The notes under the pieces were generated by a model that was not told the DNA's origin, ran no database searches, and saw only the letters and a list, made by a program, of their open reading frames with translations. This document shows positions 16,471 to 25,800 of a DNA stretch of 64,000 bases, piece by piece; position 1 is the first letter of the stretch, and each line of letters begins with the position of its first letter. The DNA is from UBA940 sp031547885 (GTDB lineage Bacteria > Bacteroidota > Bacteroidia > Bacteroidales > Rikenellaceae), in assembly GCA_031547885.1 (NCBI GenBank), contig JAVBRO010000002.1, positions 29,886-93,885 of the forward strand, read 5' to 3'. The position numbers were made by a program, and so were the translations under genes.

Positions 16471-17368
16471 TTCCACACTTATAGTTATTGCAGGCCCCAC
16501 CGGTTCCGGCAAGACCGACCTGAGCGTCGCTATTGCACGGCATTTTCATGCTCCAATAATATCCACCGATTCGCGGCAGGTCTACCGGGGAATGGCGGTC
16601 GGCTCGGCACAGCCTTCCGATGAACAGCTTGCCGCAGTTCCCCACTATTTCATAGCCGGCCGCGATGTTACGGAGCGTTTCACCTGCGCCGATTTCGAGC
16701 GCGAGGCGCTGGCGCTGCTCGACAGGCTGTTTGCCGAAAATAAATATGTAGTTGCGGTCGGAGGCTCGGGGCTTTACATAGATGCGCTGTGTGACGGTCT
16801 CGACGAACTTCCCGATGCAGACCCGGAATTGCGCAAGGAACTGTCGGACAGGCTTTCGGCGGAGGGGCTCGAAGCGCTGGCCGAAGAGTTGAAGCGGCTT
16901 GATCCCATCTATTATGAAACCGTCGACCGGCAGAATCCCGCACGTGTCCTGAGGGCATTGGAAGTGTGCCTGCAGACCGGAAAACCGTTTTCATCGTTCC
17001 GCACGGGCAGTAAAACCAAGCGACCTTTCCGGATAATCAAGATCGGCGTTACGATGGAGCGCACCGAACTCTACGCGCGCATCGACCGCCGCGTCGACGC
17101 CATGATGGAGCAGGGACTCGAGGCCGAGGCCCGCGCCCTCTACCCTTTCCGCGCGCTGCCGTCGCTGCAGACCGTCGGCTACCGTGAAATGTTCGCGCAT
17201 TTCGACGGCGAATACGGCCTTGGCCGCGCCGTGGAACTCATAAAACGCAATTCGCGCCGCTACGCCAAGCGCCAGCTGACCTGGTTCAACCGTGATCCCT
17301 CCATCCGCTGGTTCCATCCGTCCGAAACGGATGCAATAATAAGACATATTGTAAGCCCGGGCGTATAA
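16442..17368 (+). CDS. miaA: tRNA dimethylallyltransferase
   Basis: 308 aa. MiaA adds an isopentenyl group from DMAPP to N6 of A37 in tRNAs reading UNN codons. Seen: P-loop GPTGSGKT (residues 18-25), the substrate motif IISTDSRQVYRGMAVGSAQP, AVGGSGLYIDALCDG, DRQNPARVLRALEVCLQTGKP, and the C-terminal LQTVGYREMFAHFDG and NSRRYAKRQLTWFNRD, all invariant in the family. Length is normal. The tRNA-Leu(UAA) at 22705, with A37 after its anticodon, would be a typical substrate. It starts inside the upstream gene, so it relies on coupled translation. Confidence 0.98.
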   Translation: MKPTTPTISDSTLIVIAGPTGSGKTDLSVAIARHFHAPIISTDSRQVYRGMAVGSAQPSDEQLAAVPHYFIAGRDVTERFTCADFEREALALLDRLFAENKYVVAVGGSGLYIDALCDGLDELPDADPELRKELSDRLSAEGLEALAEELKRLDPIYYETVDRQNPARVLRALEVCLQTGKPFSSFRTGSKTKRPFRIIKIGVTMERTELYARIDRRVDAMMEQGLEAEARALYPFRALPSLQTVGYREMFAHFDGEYGLGRAVELIKRNSRRYAKRQLTWFNRDPSIRWFHPSETDAIIRHIVSPGV

Positions 17369-17383
17369 TCTCCGCCTGAATTG

Positions 17384-17414
17384 TTGGGAGATTCAAAATA
17401 ATTGTTTAAGTTTG
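17384..17414 (+). promoter_or_regulatory. Probable putA promoter
   Basis: TTG at 17384-17386, a 20-nt spacer and TAAGTTTG at 17407-17414 fit the Bacteroidota consensus. If used, the transcript starts near 17421 and putA has a leader of about 300 nt. Confidence 0.55.
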
Positions 17415-17448
17415 TCAGGTGTGCGTTGTGTGCGTGCACAGTTGCAGA

Positions 17449-17547
17449 ATGAAACAGAATTCATCCATACGCGAACAATTCTCCAAGCAGGCCCTTCAGA
17501 CGCTCCACCGTTACCGGGCCGTGCAGTTCAGTCCCACACTCCTGTAA
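17449..17547 (+). CDS. Possible 32-aa leader peptide upstream of putA
   Basis: ATG at 17449 opens 32 codons (MKQNSSIREQFSKQ..., ending FSPTLL) inside the predicted putA leader. It has no proline run that would suggest proline-sensed attenuation, and no ribosome-binding cue. Listed because it is the only start-to-stop frame beginning early in the leader; it may be chance. Confidence 0.2.
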   Translation: MKQNSSIREQFSKQALQTLHRYRAVQFSPTLL

Positions 17548-17658
17548 CGGGACTGCCGTCTGACGACGATCCGTGCCCCTTCCGGCGCGGATAACCGACA
17601 TTTTACATATTACACTCCCGGTCCCCCTCGATGTCCGGTGCAGTTCCACCTATCATTT

Positions 17659-17681
17659 GCCGCATGCAGCCGTCATGCGGC
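17659..17681 (+). promoter_or_regulatory. Stable hairpin in the putA leader
   Basis: GCCGCATG, 7-nt loop, CATGCGGC: a perfect 8-bp GC-rich stem 41 nt before the putA ATG. It is not followed by a T run, so it is not a simple terminator. A second, weaker pair (CCGTTAC near 17511 with GTAACGG near 17544) lies earlier in the same leader. Confidence 0.45.
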
Positions 17682-17722
17682 CCCGGCAATCCATTGCATA
17701 AATATCACCTAAAACATATATC

Positions 17723-20700
17723 ATGAAAGGCAGTAACAATATATCCATCAACGAAGTACAGGAGTGGGTCATGAAGCTCTACAACGAGAGCGAAAAACGG
17801 ATCACTCCCGCCGAACGACGCGAACAGCACAAATACGCAACGCTCGTTCAGAACAAGGGCGACAAGATTTTCCTGTCGAAAATGCTCGACGAATCGTCGC
17901 AGATACGCGACGACAATAAGCTCGCAAGGCGCATCAAGAAGCTGATCGACCGCTACGGCGTGCCCGAATTCTTCAGCCCGTGGGACAAGTTCCTGCTGAA
18001 GATGTACCGTGCCGTGGGCTATCGGTTCGATTTCATTGCGATACCCATAATCAAGAACCGCCTGCGCAAAGAGACCGCTACGGTGGTGATCGACGAGGCC
18101 CGTCCGCGCCTCACCAAACATCTCGAACAGCGCCGCGACGAACGCATCGGCCAGAACGTCAACCTGCTGGGCGAAGTGGTCCTGGGCAACGAGGAGGCCG
18201 ACGGACGCTACCACCATTATTTAGAGGCTCTGGAATCGCCCGACATCAACTACATATCGGTCAAGATTTCGGGTATTTACGCCCAGACCCACGCTCTGAA
18301 CTTCGAGGAGAGTTTTCCAGAGCTGGTCGAACGCATGAGCGCACTCTACCGCAAGGCGATAGATTTCCCGTACAAGGATTTCGACGGCACGCTGCGCCCG
18401 AAATTCATCAACATGGACATGGAAGAGTACAAGGATTCCCACCTGACGATGCGCGTTTTCAAGGCCGCCCTGTCGAAGCCCGAATTCAAGGATTACCAGG
18501 CCGGAATAGTGATCCAGGCCTACCTGCGCGACGCATGGGAGTTCCAGACCGAACTGCTGGAATTCGCAAAACAGCGTGTTGCCAGCGGCGGTGCTCCCGT
18601 GAAGATGCGTCTGGTGAAGGGGGCCAACCTCGAAATGGAGAGTGTCGTCTCGTCGCTGCGCGGATGGCCAAACCCGGTGTACGGCAGTAAAACAGAGGTC
18701 GATGCAAGTTACCTGCATATCCTCGACCGCGCGCTGCTGCCAGAAAACACCGGCGCAGTGAAGGTCGGCGTAGCGTCGCACAACCTCTTTTCGATAGCCT
18801 ACGCATACCTTGCGTCCGCACACAACGGCACTCTCGACGACGTTTCGTTCGAAATGCTCGAAGGGATGGCCAACCACATCTGGCGCGCCCAGTCGGCAAT
18901 CGGCAACCGCGTGATCCTCTATACCCCCGTCGTGAAGAACGAGCATTTCCTGAACGCCATTTCGTACCTGGTGCGCCGCATGGATGAGAACACCGGGCCC
19001 GAAAATTTCCTCGCCTACTCGTTCAACTTGCAGCCAGGCACCGATGCCTGGAGTTTCCTCGAAAAGCAGTTTGTCGAAGCCTACGGACTGAAAGATTCCC
19101 TGGCGCACGGGCCCGTCCGCATTCAGGACCGCACGAAACCCTATGCCGGCGCCGCACCGGGCGAAGGTTTTCGCAACGAGCCCGACACCGATTTCGACCT
19201 CGCTGGGAACCAGCGCTGGGCCGAATCGATCGTGAAAAAGTGGAAGAAATCGGCAGACGACAAACCTTATGAGATACCCCTGCAGATTGGTGCGGAAGAG
19301 GTCGCCACCGCCGACAAAGCCGTTTACAAAGACCGCTGTCAGGACGACCGGGTGACCGTCTGCGAAATGTCGCGCGCCGGGGTCGAAGAGATAAAGAAGA
19401 TCGCGGCCATTGCGGGCGCAGACCCCGCAGGCTGGCGCAAGACCACCCTCGAACAGAGGCGCGGAATACTCTTCAAGGCGGCCGACAACCTTGCGGAACT
19501 GCGCGGCGACCTCATCGGATGCATGTGCGCCATCACCGGCAAGACCATCACCGAGGGCGACGTGGAGGTCTCCGAAGCGATCGACTTCACACGCTTCTAC
19601 CCCGTCTCAATGCAGGAATTCGAGGATCTGAAAGGCGTGGAGGTCGAACCGAAAGGCACTGTGCTGGTCATTTCTCCGTGGAATTTCCCATGTGCCATAC
19701 CGGTCGGCGGCGTCACCTCGGCGCTTTCGGGCGGCAACACGGTGATACTGAAACCGGCCACCGTCTCGGCTCCCGTCGCATGGACCTTTGCGAAGGCTTT
19801 TTGGGATGCCGGCGTGCCGAAAGAGGCTTTGCAGGTTGTCATCACAGACCGTAAGGCGCTGGAAGTGCTGAACACCGCGCCGGAGATCAAACACATCATC
19901 CTGACCGGCGGTACCGACACGGCGCAGATGATCGCCAAATCCAACCCGTCCACTCCCCTCTCGGCCGAGACGGGCGGCAAGAACGCCATAATCCTGACCG
20001 CTTCGGGCGACCGCGACCACGCCATACTGAACGTCGTTGCGTCGGCCTTCGGCAACGCCGGGCAAAAATGTTCGGCATGTTCGCTGCTGCTGGTCGAGGG
20101 GTCGGTGTACGACGATCCGATGTTCCGCAAAAAACTGCGCGACGCCACCGTCAGCCTGCAGAGCGGAAGCGTCTGGAAGATAGGCAACGTCGTAGGACCG
20201 ATGGTCACCAACCAGAACGACAAACTGCTGGAAGCGATCGCGAAACTCGAGCCGGGCGAAGAGTGGCTGGTCGAACCGTGTTTCCTCGACGAGAAGAAGT
20301 ACGCCCTCGCCCCGACCGTCAAATGGGGCGTGAGGCCCGAAAATTTTTCGTTCCGCAACGAATTGTTTGGACCTATGCTGAGCGTCGTCCGCGTAAAGAA
20401 CCTGCGCGAGGCGGTCGATCTGGTCAACGGACTCGACTACGGACTTACATCCGGCCTGCAGAGCCTCGACGAGGAAGAAATCGCATACTGGAAGGCCAAC
20501 CTCGAGGCGGGCAACCTCTATATCAACCGCGGCGTGACGGGCGCGATCGTCAACCGCCAGCCTTTCGGCGGGATGAAACTGTCGGCTTTCGGCGGCGGCA
20601 TCAAGGCCGGCGGCCCGAACTACACCTCGTGCTTCGTGAAATTCACCGACAAAAAAGGCTCTAAAGCCGATTTCCGCGCCAACTACGCGGCGGCCTGGGA

Positions 20701-21166
20701 AAAAGAGTTCGCCCACGCGCGCGACGTCAACAAACTCTACGGCGAACAGAACGTTTTCCGCTACCTGCCCCTGCGCGACATGATCCTGCGAGTACAGCCC
20801 GGCGACGCGGCCGAAGCCGTGCAGAAGATAGCTTTCGCCGCACAGCTTTGCGGGACCCCGCTCGATATCAGTGTCGATCCGGCCGATACGCGCGCCGAAG
20901 AGTTCAGGAAAGTGTGCCGCGCCCTCTTCGCCGAACCCGACGCCGGTTTCGCCGGACGCCTGCCGCAGTACGAACGCGCCAGGACGTGCTCGTCCGAAAT
21001 CCCTGCAGAATTCTACGAAGCGGCGGCCGTCAGCGACAAATACATCGCGACGGCGGCTCCATCGGCTGAAGGGCGCGTGGAACTGCTCCATTACATAAAA
21101 GAGCAGAGCATCGCGTGGGAATACCACCGCTACGGCAGCATCACCGAAATACCGGCAGCCGAGTAA
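17723..21166 (+). CDS. putA: Bifunctional proline dehydrogenase / L-glutamate gamma-semialdehyde dehydrogenase
   Basis: 1147 aa. Oxidises proline to P5C with FAD, then to glutamate with NAD. The N-terminal PRODH barrel (about 90-480) shows YISVKISGIYAQ, GAPVKMRLVKGANLEME and VGVASHNLFSIAYAY; the ALDH domain (about 535-1000) shows LVISPWNFPCAIPVGG, NTVILKPATVSAPVAW, ILTGGTDTAQ, LSAETGGKNAII and the catalytic Cys in NAGQKCSACS, then PFGGMKLSAFGGGIKAGGPNY. No N-terminal DNA-binding (RHH) domain, so it is not the trifunctional enterobacterial type. A C-terminal extension of about 130 aa follows. Cytoplasmic or peripheral to the inner membrane. Transcription ends at a hairpin 20 nt downstream. Confidence 0.96.
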   Translation: MKGSNNISINEVQEWVMKLYNESEKRITPAERREQHKYATLVQNKGDKIFLSKMLDESSQIRDDNKLARRIKKLIDRYGVPEFFSPWDKFLLKMYRAVGYRFDFIAIPIIKNRLRKETATVVIDEARPRLTKHLEQRRDERIGQNVNLLGEVVLGNEEADGRYHHYLEALESPDINYISVKISGIYAQTHALNFEESFPELVERMSALYRKAIDFPYKDFDGTLRPKFINMDMEEYKDSHLTMRVFKAALSKPEFKDYQAGIVIQAYLRDAWEFQTELLEFAKQRVASGGAPVKMRLVKGANLEMESVVSSLRGWPNPVYGSKTEVDASYLHILDRALLPENTGAVKVGVASHNLFSIAYAYLASAHNGTLDDVSFEMLEGMANHIWRAQSAIGNRVILYTPVVKNEHFLNAISYLVRRMDENTGPENFLAYSFNLQPGTDAWSFLEKQFVEAYGLKDSLAHGPVRIQDRTKPYAGAAPGEGFRNEPDTDFDLAGNQRWAESIVKKWKKSADDKPYEIPLQIGAEEVATADKAVYKDRCQDDRVTVCEMSRAGVEEIKKIAAIAGADPAGWRKTTLEQRRGILFKAADNLAELRGDLIGCMCAITGKTITEGDVEVSEAIDFTRFYPVSMQEFEDLKGVEVEPKGTVLVISPWNFPCAIPVGGVTSALSGGNTVILKPATVSAPVAWTFAKAFWDAGVPKEALQVVITDRKALEVLNTAPEIKHIILTGGTDTAQMIAKSNPSTPLSAETGGKNAIILTASGDRDHAILNVVASAFGNAGQKCSACSLLLVEGSVYDDPMFRKKLRDATVSLQSGSVWKIGNVVGPMVTNQNDKLLEAIAKLEPGEEWLVEPCFLDEKKYALAPTVKWGVRPENFSFRNELFGPMLSVVRVKNLREAVDLVNGLDYGLTSGLQSLDEEEIAYWKANLEAGNLYINRGVTGAIVNRQPFGGMKLSAFGGGIKAGGPNYTSCFVKFTDKKGSKADFRANYAAAWEKEFAHARDVNKLYGEQNVFRYLPLRDMILRVQPGDAAEAVQKIAFAAQLCGTPLDISVDPADTRAEEFRKVCRALFAEPDAGFAGRLPQYERARTCSSEIPAEFYEAAAVSDKYIATAAPSAEGRVELLHYIKEQSIAWEYHRYGSITEIPAAE

Positions 21167-21186
21167 TCCACCTCCCTCTTTCGGTC

Positions 21187-21220
21187 GACGCCCGCATGTT
21201 TTTCATGTGGGCGTCGCGTT
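21187..21220 (+). terminator. Intrinsic terminator after putA
   Basis: GACGCCCGCATG and CATGTGGGCGTC (11 of 12 paired) with a TTTTT loop, followed by GCGTTTT. Confidence 0.75.
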
Positions 21221-21286
21221 TTAGCCCGCACGTTAATTTAATGTTATCTTTGAGTGCGAAAATTGGCGGCAGAAAAGCGAAATCCA

Positions 21287-21294
21287 TATATTTG
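21287..21294 (+). promoter_or_regulatory. -7 promoter element of the acetyl-CoA hydrolase gene
   Basis: TATATTTG, 18 nt before the ATG at 21313, with a TTGG 20 nt upstream as a weak -33 box. A second match, TATCTTTG at 21245-21252, may be an alternative promoter. Confidence 0.55.
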
Positions 21295-21312
21295 CCTGTT
21301 AATATAACTTTT

Positions 21313-22611
21313 ATGGAGTGGAAAGAACAATACAAGGATAAGATCGTTTCCGCGGCTGAGGCGGCCGGCGCGATAAACAGCGGCAATTGGGTGGTCTGCT
21401 CGCATGCGGCGACGAATCCGCAGTTCATCATGCGCGAACTGATGGCCCAGAAAGAGCGCTTACACGGTGTGCACATCTTCCACGCGCTGCCGCTCGGATA
21501 CGGCGATTACCTGATGCCCGAAAATTCGGAATATTTCCGCCACATGACCATCTTTGCGGGGGGGGCTTCGCGCCAGGCGATCGCCGAGGGAAAAGCCGAT
21601 TTTCTGCCCACGTTCTTCAAGGATCTTCCCGGACTTATGGGAGACGCCATTCCGGTCGATGTTGCGATTGTAAACGTGTCGCCGCCCGACAGCGAAGGAT
21701 TCTGCAGTTTCGGGCTCGCCTGCGACTACTCGAAAGCTGCAACGGAGAAAGCCCGGATCATAATAGCGCAGGTGAACGAATGCATGCCGCATGTTCTGGG
21801 CGGGCAAAACCTGATACATCTTTCCAGATTCGACTATATAGTGCCGTGTGCCGACCCGGTGCCCGAAATACCACTACCCGAGGTATCTGACGTTGAGCGT
21901 GAAATAGGACGCCACTGCGCCTCGCTCGTCAAAGACGGCGACACGCTCCAATTGGGCATCGGTGCGCTTCCCGACGCGGTCATCATGTTCCTTAAAGACA
22001 AAAAAGACCTGGGACTGCACAGCGAAATGTTCTCCGACGGGGCCATGGGGCTGATGAAATCGGGCGTTATAAACGGCAGCCGCAAAACCCTGCATCCGGG
22101 TAAAGCAGTCGTGACTTTCCTGATCGGGACGCGCGCCCTGTATGATTTCGTAGATGGGAATCCCGGCGTGGAGATGATGCCGGTAAATTATGTGAACGAT
22201 CCCTGGGTTATCGGGCAGAATGACAATATGGTCTCGATAAATTCGTGTATCGAGGTCGATCTGACGGGACAGGTGAACGCCGAAAGCATAGGCCTGAAGC
22301 AGTTTAGCGGCGTCGGCGGGCAAGTGGATTACGTTCGCGGCGCAGCGCTTTCTAAAGGCGGAAGGTCTATTATCGCGATGCCTTCAACGGCGGCCCGCGG
22401 AAAAGCTTCGCGCATAGTGCCTCTGCTGTCGCAGGGGGCAGCTGTGACGACTTCTCGCAACGATGTGGATTACGTGGTGACCGAGTACGGAATTGCGAAA
22501 CTGAAAGGGAAGACGCTTATACAGCGCGCCCAGGCTTTGATCGCGATCGCCCACCCCGATTTCCGCGGCGAACTGACTGATGAATTCAACAGGCGGTTCG
22601 GTCAAAATTAA
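21313..22611 (+). CDS. Acetyl-CoA hydrolase / CoA-transferase family protein
   Basis: 432 aa. Family members move CoA between acetate and another acyl-CoA (for example 4-hydroxybutyrate, succinate or butyrate) or hydrolyse acetyl-CoA. Seen: N-terminal GNWVVCSHAATNPQFIMREL, VSPPDSEGFCSFGLACDY, LQLGIGALPDAVIMFL, the segment LGLHSEMFSDGAMGLM carrying the family's catalytic Glu, and the CoA-binding GVGGQVDYVRGA followed by VDYVVTEYGIAKLKGKT. The frame is open back to 21115, but the promoter at 21287, the putA terminator and family length (about 430 aa) all place the start at 21313. Probable role in acetate/propionate/butyrate energy metabolism; exact acyl donor unknown. Confidence 0.9.
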   Translation: MEWKEQYKDKIVSAAEAAGAINSGNWVVCSHAATNPQFIMRELMAQKERLHGVHIFHALPLGYGDYLMPENSEYFRHMTIFAGGASRQAIAEGKADFLPTFFKDLPGLMGDAIPVDVAIVNVSPPDSEGFCSFGLACDYSKAATEKARIIIAQVNECMPHVLGGQNLIHLSRFDYIVPCADPVPEIPLPEVSDVEREIGRHCASLVKDGDTLQLGIGALPDAVIMFLKDKKDLGLHSEMFSDGAMGLMKSGVINGSRKTLHPGKAVVTFLIGTRALYDFVDGNPGVEMMPVNYVNDPWVIGQNDNMVSINSCIEVDLTGQVNAESIGLKQFSGVGGQVDYVRGAALSKGGRSIIAMPSTAARGKASRIVPLLSQGAAVTTSRNDVDYVVTEYGIAKLKGKTLIQRAQALIAIAHPDFRGELTDEFNRRFGQN

Positions 22612-22642
22612 CACGTCGCAGGTTTAGTTAAAAAATATTTAG

Positions 22643-22650
22643 TATTTTTG
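22643..22650 (+). promoter_or_regulatory. -7 promoter element of tRNA-Leu
   Basis: TATTTTTG matches TAnnTTTG, about 55 nt before the mature tRNA 5' end. Confidence 0.5.
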
Positions 22651-22704
22651 TGACCGCTTTAATGGAGTTTTGTTTGAGTTTTTATCCAAAACCCGTATCA
22701 GCGC

Positions 22705-22793
22705 GCCCGGATGGTGGAATCGGTAGACACGCCGGACTTAAAATCCTGTGGGCAGTAATGCCCGTGCCGGTTCGATCCCGGCTCCGGGTACCA
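22705..22793 (+). tRNA. tRNA-Leu (anticodon UAA), CCA encoded
   Basis: Acceptor stem GCCCGGA (22705-22711) pairs with TCCGGGT before discriminator A and an encoded CCA. The D-arm contains GGTGGAATCGGTAGACAC, the anticodon loop CTTAAAA puts TAA at 22739-22741, a long class II variable arm (GGGCAGTAATGCCC) follows, and the T-arm is GCCGGTTCGATCCCGGC. One mismatch (C-T) sits in the anticodon stem. Confidence 0.97.
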
Positions 22794-22800
22794 TGAAAGC

Positions 22801-22836
22801 AAGGCGCCTTGAAGTCAAATGACTTCAAGGCGCCTT
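22801..22836. terminator. Bidirectional terminator after tRNA-Leu
   Basis: A perfect 16-bp stem (AAGGCGCCTTGAAGTC / GACTTCAAGGCGCCTT) with an AAAT loop, 7 nt after the CCA. It also faces the convergent fimbrial operon ending at 22878. Confidence 0.85.
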
Positions 22837-22877
22837 ATTATTCCACCGGCAAATCTGCGATGGCGAGAGAAGTATGG

Positions 22878-25800
22878 CTATTTAACCACCCCTTTATTGG
22901 CGCCCCAGACATCGTCCCACGGAGCCGGAATTGCCGAATTGTCTATCAGCATGTCAGTGAAGTGGCTTCCGTAGCGCGCCGCGTTGCCTACGTAGTAGAA
23001 CAGGTTGTCGCAGAAAACACTGCGGTTGCCGCTGGTTGCCGTATGGAACATCTCTCCTTCCCCGATATAGATCATCATGTTCGCAGGGTCGATGGCCATC
23101 ATTACCTGGTTCGAGTTATTTGTTTTCACTATTACCGGTACCGCCGTGTCAGGAATAACCGTAGCAACCGTATTGTCGCCGCCGCAATTGAACTCGGAGA
23201 TCGACGCGAGGGTAATAGATGTGCCCCCTTTGGTGGTCAGCAACTGCATGATCCTGGTGTCGGCCACAGCGGGGTTAGCTTTGCCGTTGGTACTGCCGCT
23301 CGGTGAGATAAAATTGTATCCGCGGCCCGAAAATCCATTGTTCATCGCGCTGACGCCGCCCCTGTCATCACCCACGAGCACGGTAATGGCGTCGGTGCTA
23401 CTCATAAATGTATTTACTTTTGACCAGTCGTATCCCGAACTCATATTACGATCACACACATGCATGTATGTAGTGTTCGAAGGGATCGTCGTCGGTGTAT
23501 TGGTGATGGAGAACCCGGGGATCTTCCTCACATTGGTCGCATAGTAATCGAACCAGTTGCCTGTGGCCGAGCCTATCGAGCCCCATCCCGTGCGCAGGTT
23601 GACCGCATATACCCCTTTCGAAGTGAGTGTATTCTGCGTCACGGTAAAGTTCTTCGTTATCTCCGTTCCGACCAGTTTGAGTGTAACCGTGGCCGTAACG
23701 GGGATTTCGCGGTTCGGGTAGTAGACCTTCGGGAAGACCACCTTGAACTTCTGCGACATAGGATACGGTGTGTTTTGGTCGATAGCCATTCCGTTTTCAT
23801 CCGTAAGATAAGCCTTATGGTTAACCAGCGAGTGTCCGTCGGAAGAGGTTGCGGTTCCCATAGCCATCGTTGCCGACCACTGCGTTCCGTCCGCTGTCAC
23901 GGTGATCAGTCCGGTCTCTCCTCCGATGACCGGGATCGGCAGGAATGAGTTCGGCGAGATGTCGATCGTCTGCGACTGTTGTACCAGCAGGATGTCGACG
24001 TATTTACCTTCGTTGCCGACAAGGAAGATGCGGAGTGTGGCCGAACGTACACGGTCGAGAGGATTGGCACCTGCAACGCCGACCGTAACGGAATTGCCGT
24101 TAATATTACCGCTTGTTGTCTTCGAGTATGTGAAGGCGGCGGTATCGTCATTGGCCCCGGACTGCATCAGCTTACAATCCCAAGGTATGACATTATCCCC
24201 GTCCGTCGGGTAAACATTGAACGCGGTGACGGAATTGTTGGCTACATCGGCCAAACCCGTGCCGTCCCCCTTGAAGGTCACGCGGCTCTGCGCGGGCGAT
24301 ATACTGATGCCTCCTGCCGCCCTCTGCGATACCATAACGACCGCGGAGTAGTTTTCGGGATCGCTGTCGAGCGTAACCACCACGAAACCTTCACGTGCGG
24401 CCGGCTCCGTATTGGTCGTATTTGTCCAGATACGGAACTTATTGTCGATCACCAGGCTGCTGCCGCTTGTGACGTTAGTCACGGCATTGGCGAGTCCCTG
24501 GGTAGAGTCGAACGAGAATCCCGGCATATATATCTTGGCCGACCACGGGCCCGAAGCCTCAACGCGGATGAGTCCGGAAGCTACGCCTGCGGTCGAAGCG
24601 AGAGGAAGCAGGCCGCCGTCGGGAAGGTGTACTTTCAGATATGTGTCGGCTTCGCCCGACTGGATTATCGTGACCGAGGCTTCGAGCCCGGCAAATGTGA
24701 GCATCACCACTCCGCGCCTTTCGGTTTCACCCAATCCCAGCGGCGTGGCCTGCACGTTGAGCGTATTCCCGTTGAGCGACGACTGGATGCTTCCGTCGGC
24801 GGGTTCGTATGTCTGGCTTTTTATAGCCAGGGGTGAGAACGACTGCAGGTTGGTGAACGTGTATATGGAGTAGGACGAACCTGTGGTACCGTCGCGCCCG
24901 ATCCTGATGGTCTTGGTCGGCAGGGCCATGATGCTGTTGCCGTCCTGGACGATCAGTCCGTTGTCGTCCAGATCCCAGTTGTTGATCGTGTAATCGAGCG
25001 TGTTGCCCATGCCGGTGTAGGCCAGCTCTTCGGTGGTTTCACCCGCCCCGTTCACGTTGTTTATGGTCACGCGGTAGGCGTTGTTGCGTTTAAGCGACTG
25101 CGCGCTGTTATCCGGGTTGATGTTGACGCGGTAATATGTCGGATCGCCGGTAGAGGCACGGTCCTTCAGTCCGATAATGAGGCAGGTGGTCTCCTTATCG
25201 TTGGTTTTAGGCGCTGCCGAACGGTTTTCAAAAGCATACAATCCTCCGACAACGTCTTTCAGAAAACTTTCCGCACTGCCGTCCGTATTGTCGGAGTTAT
25301 CTATACCGTAGAAACGGCGGATGCGGGATGCGGCGGCTGAATAGTCCTGCGAGCCTTCACCCCATATGGACGAAGTCGGATAGGCATTCCATAAAGAGAC
25401 GGAAACCAGGTCGTAGTTCGCCTTTTTGGTGTTGAGCACGTCGAAACGCGCCACGTTGCGAACCATTGTGAGCTTGATCGTGAACTCATCGGCCTTTTTG
25501 ACCGCCTGACCATTCATCAGAATCGCATCGGGAGTGATAGCTGTGTCGGCCTGCGTATAGGCAAGAGCTTCGGTCATAGCCTGGTATTGGGTCTTTCCCT
25601 GCCACTGCGAGATCCAATAGTTCACACTTTCCCCGAGGTAATCATCCGAAACATTGGCCATCGCCAGGATGTTATATGCGCCGGTGATGCTCAGTTGGGT
25701 CCCCCCAAGGTCGACAGCGAGATCGGAGTTCATGGCCAGCGGGCCGGTGATCTCCACGCCTTCGATGAACATTCCGCCATTGTAGGGATCGGCCTCGAAA

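Noticed and set aside
19607..21127. 506-codon minus-strand open frame inside putA
   Set aside because: Shadow frame caused by GC-rich codon usage of putA; no domain and no start context.
21115..21312. Longer N-terminus for the acetyl-CoA hydrolase
   Set aside because: It would overlap putA, run through the putA terminator and the -7 box, and exceed the normal family length.
21167..21312. Riboswitch before the acetyl-CoA hydrolase gene
   Set aside because: The only strong structure is the putA terminator, upstream of the predicted promoter.
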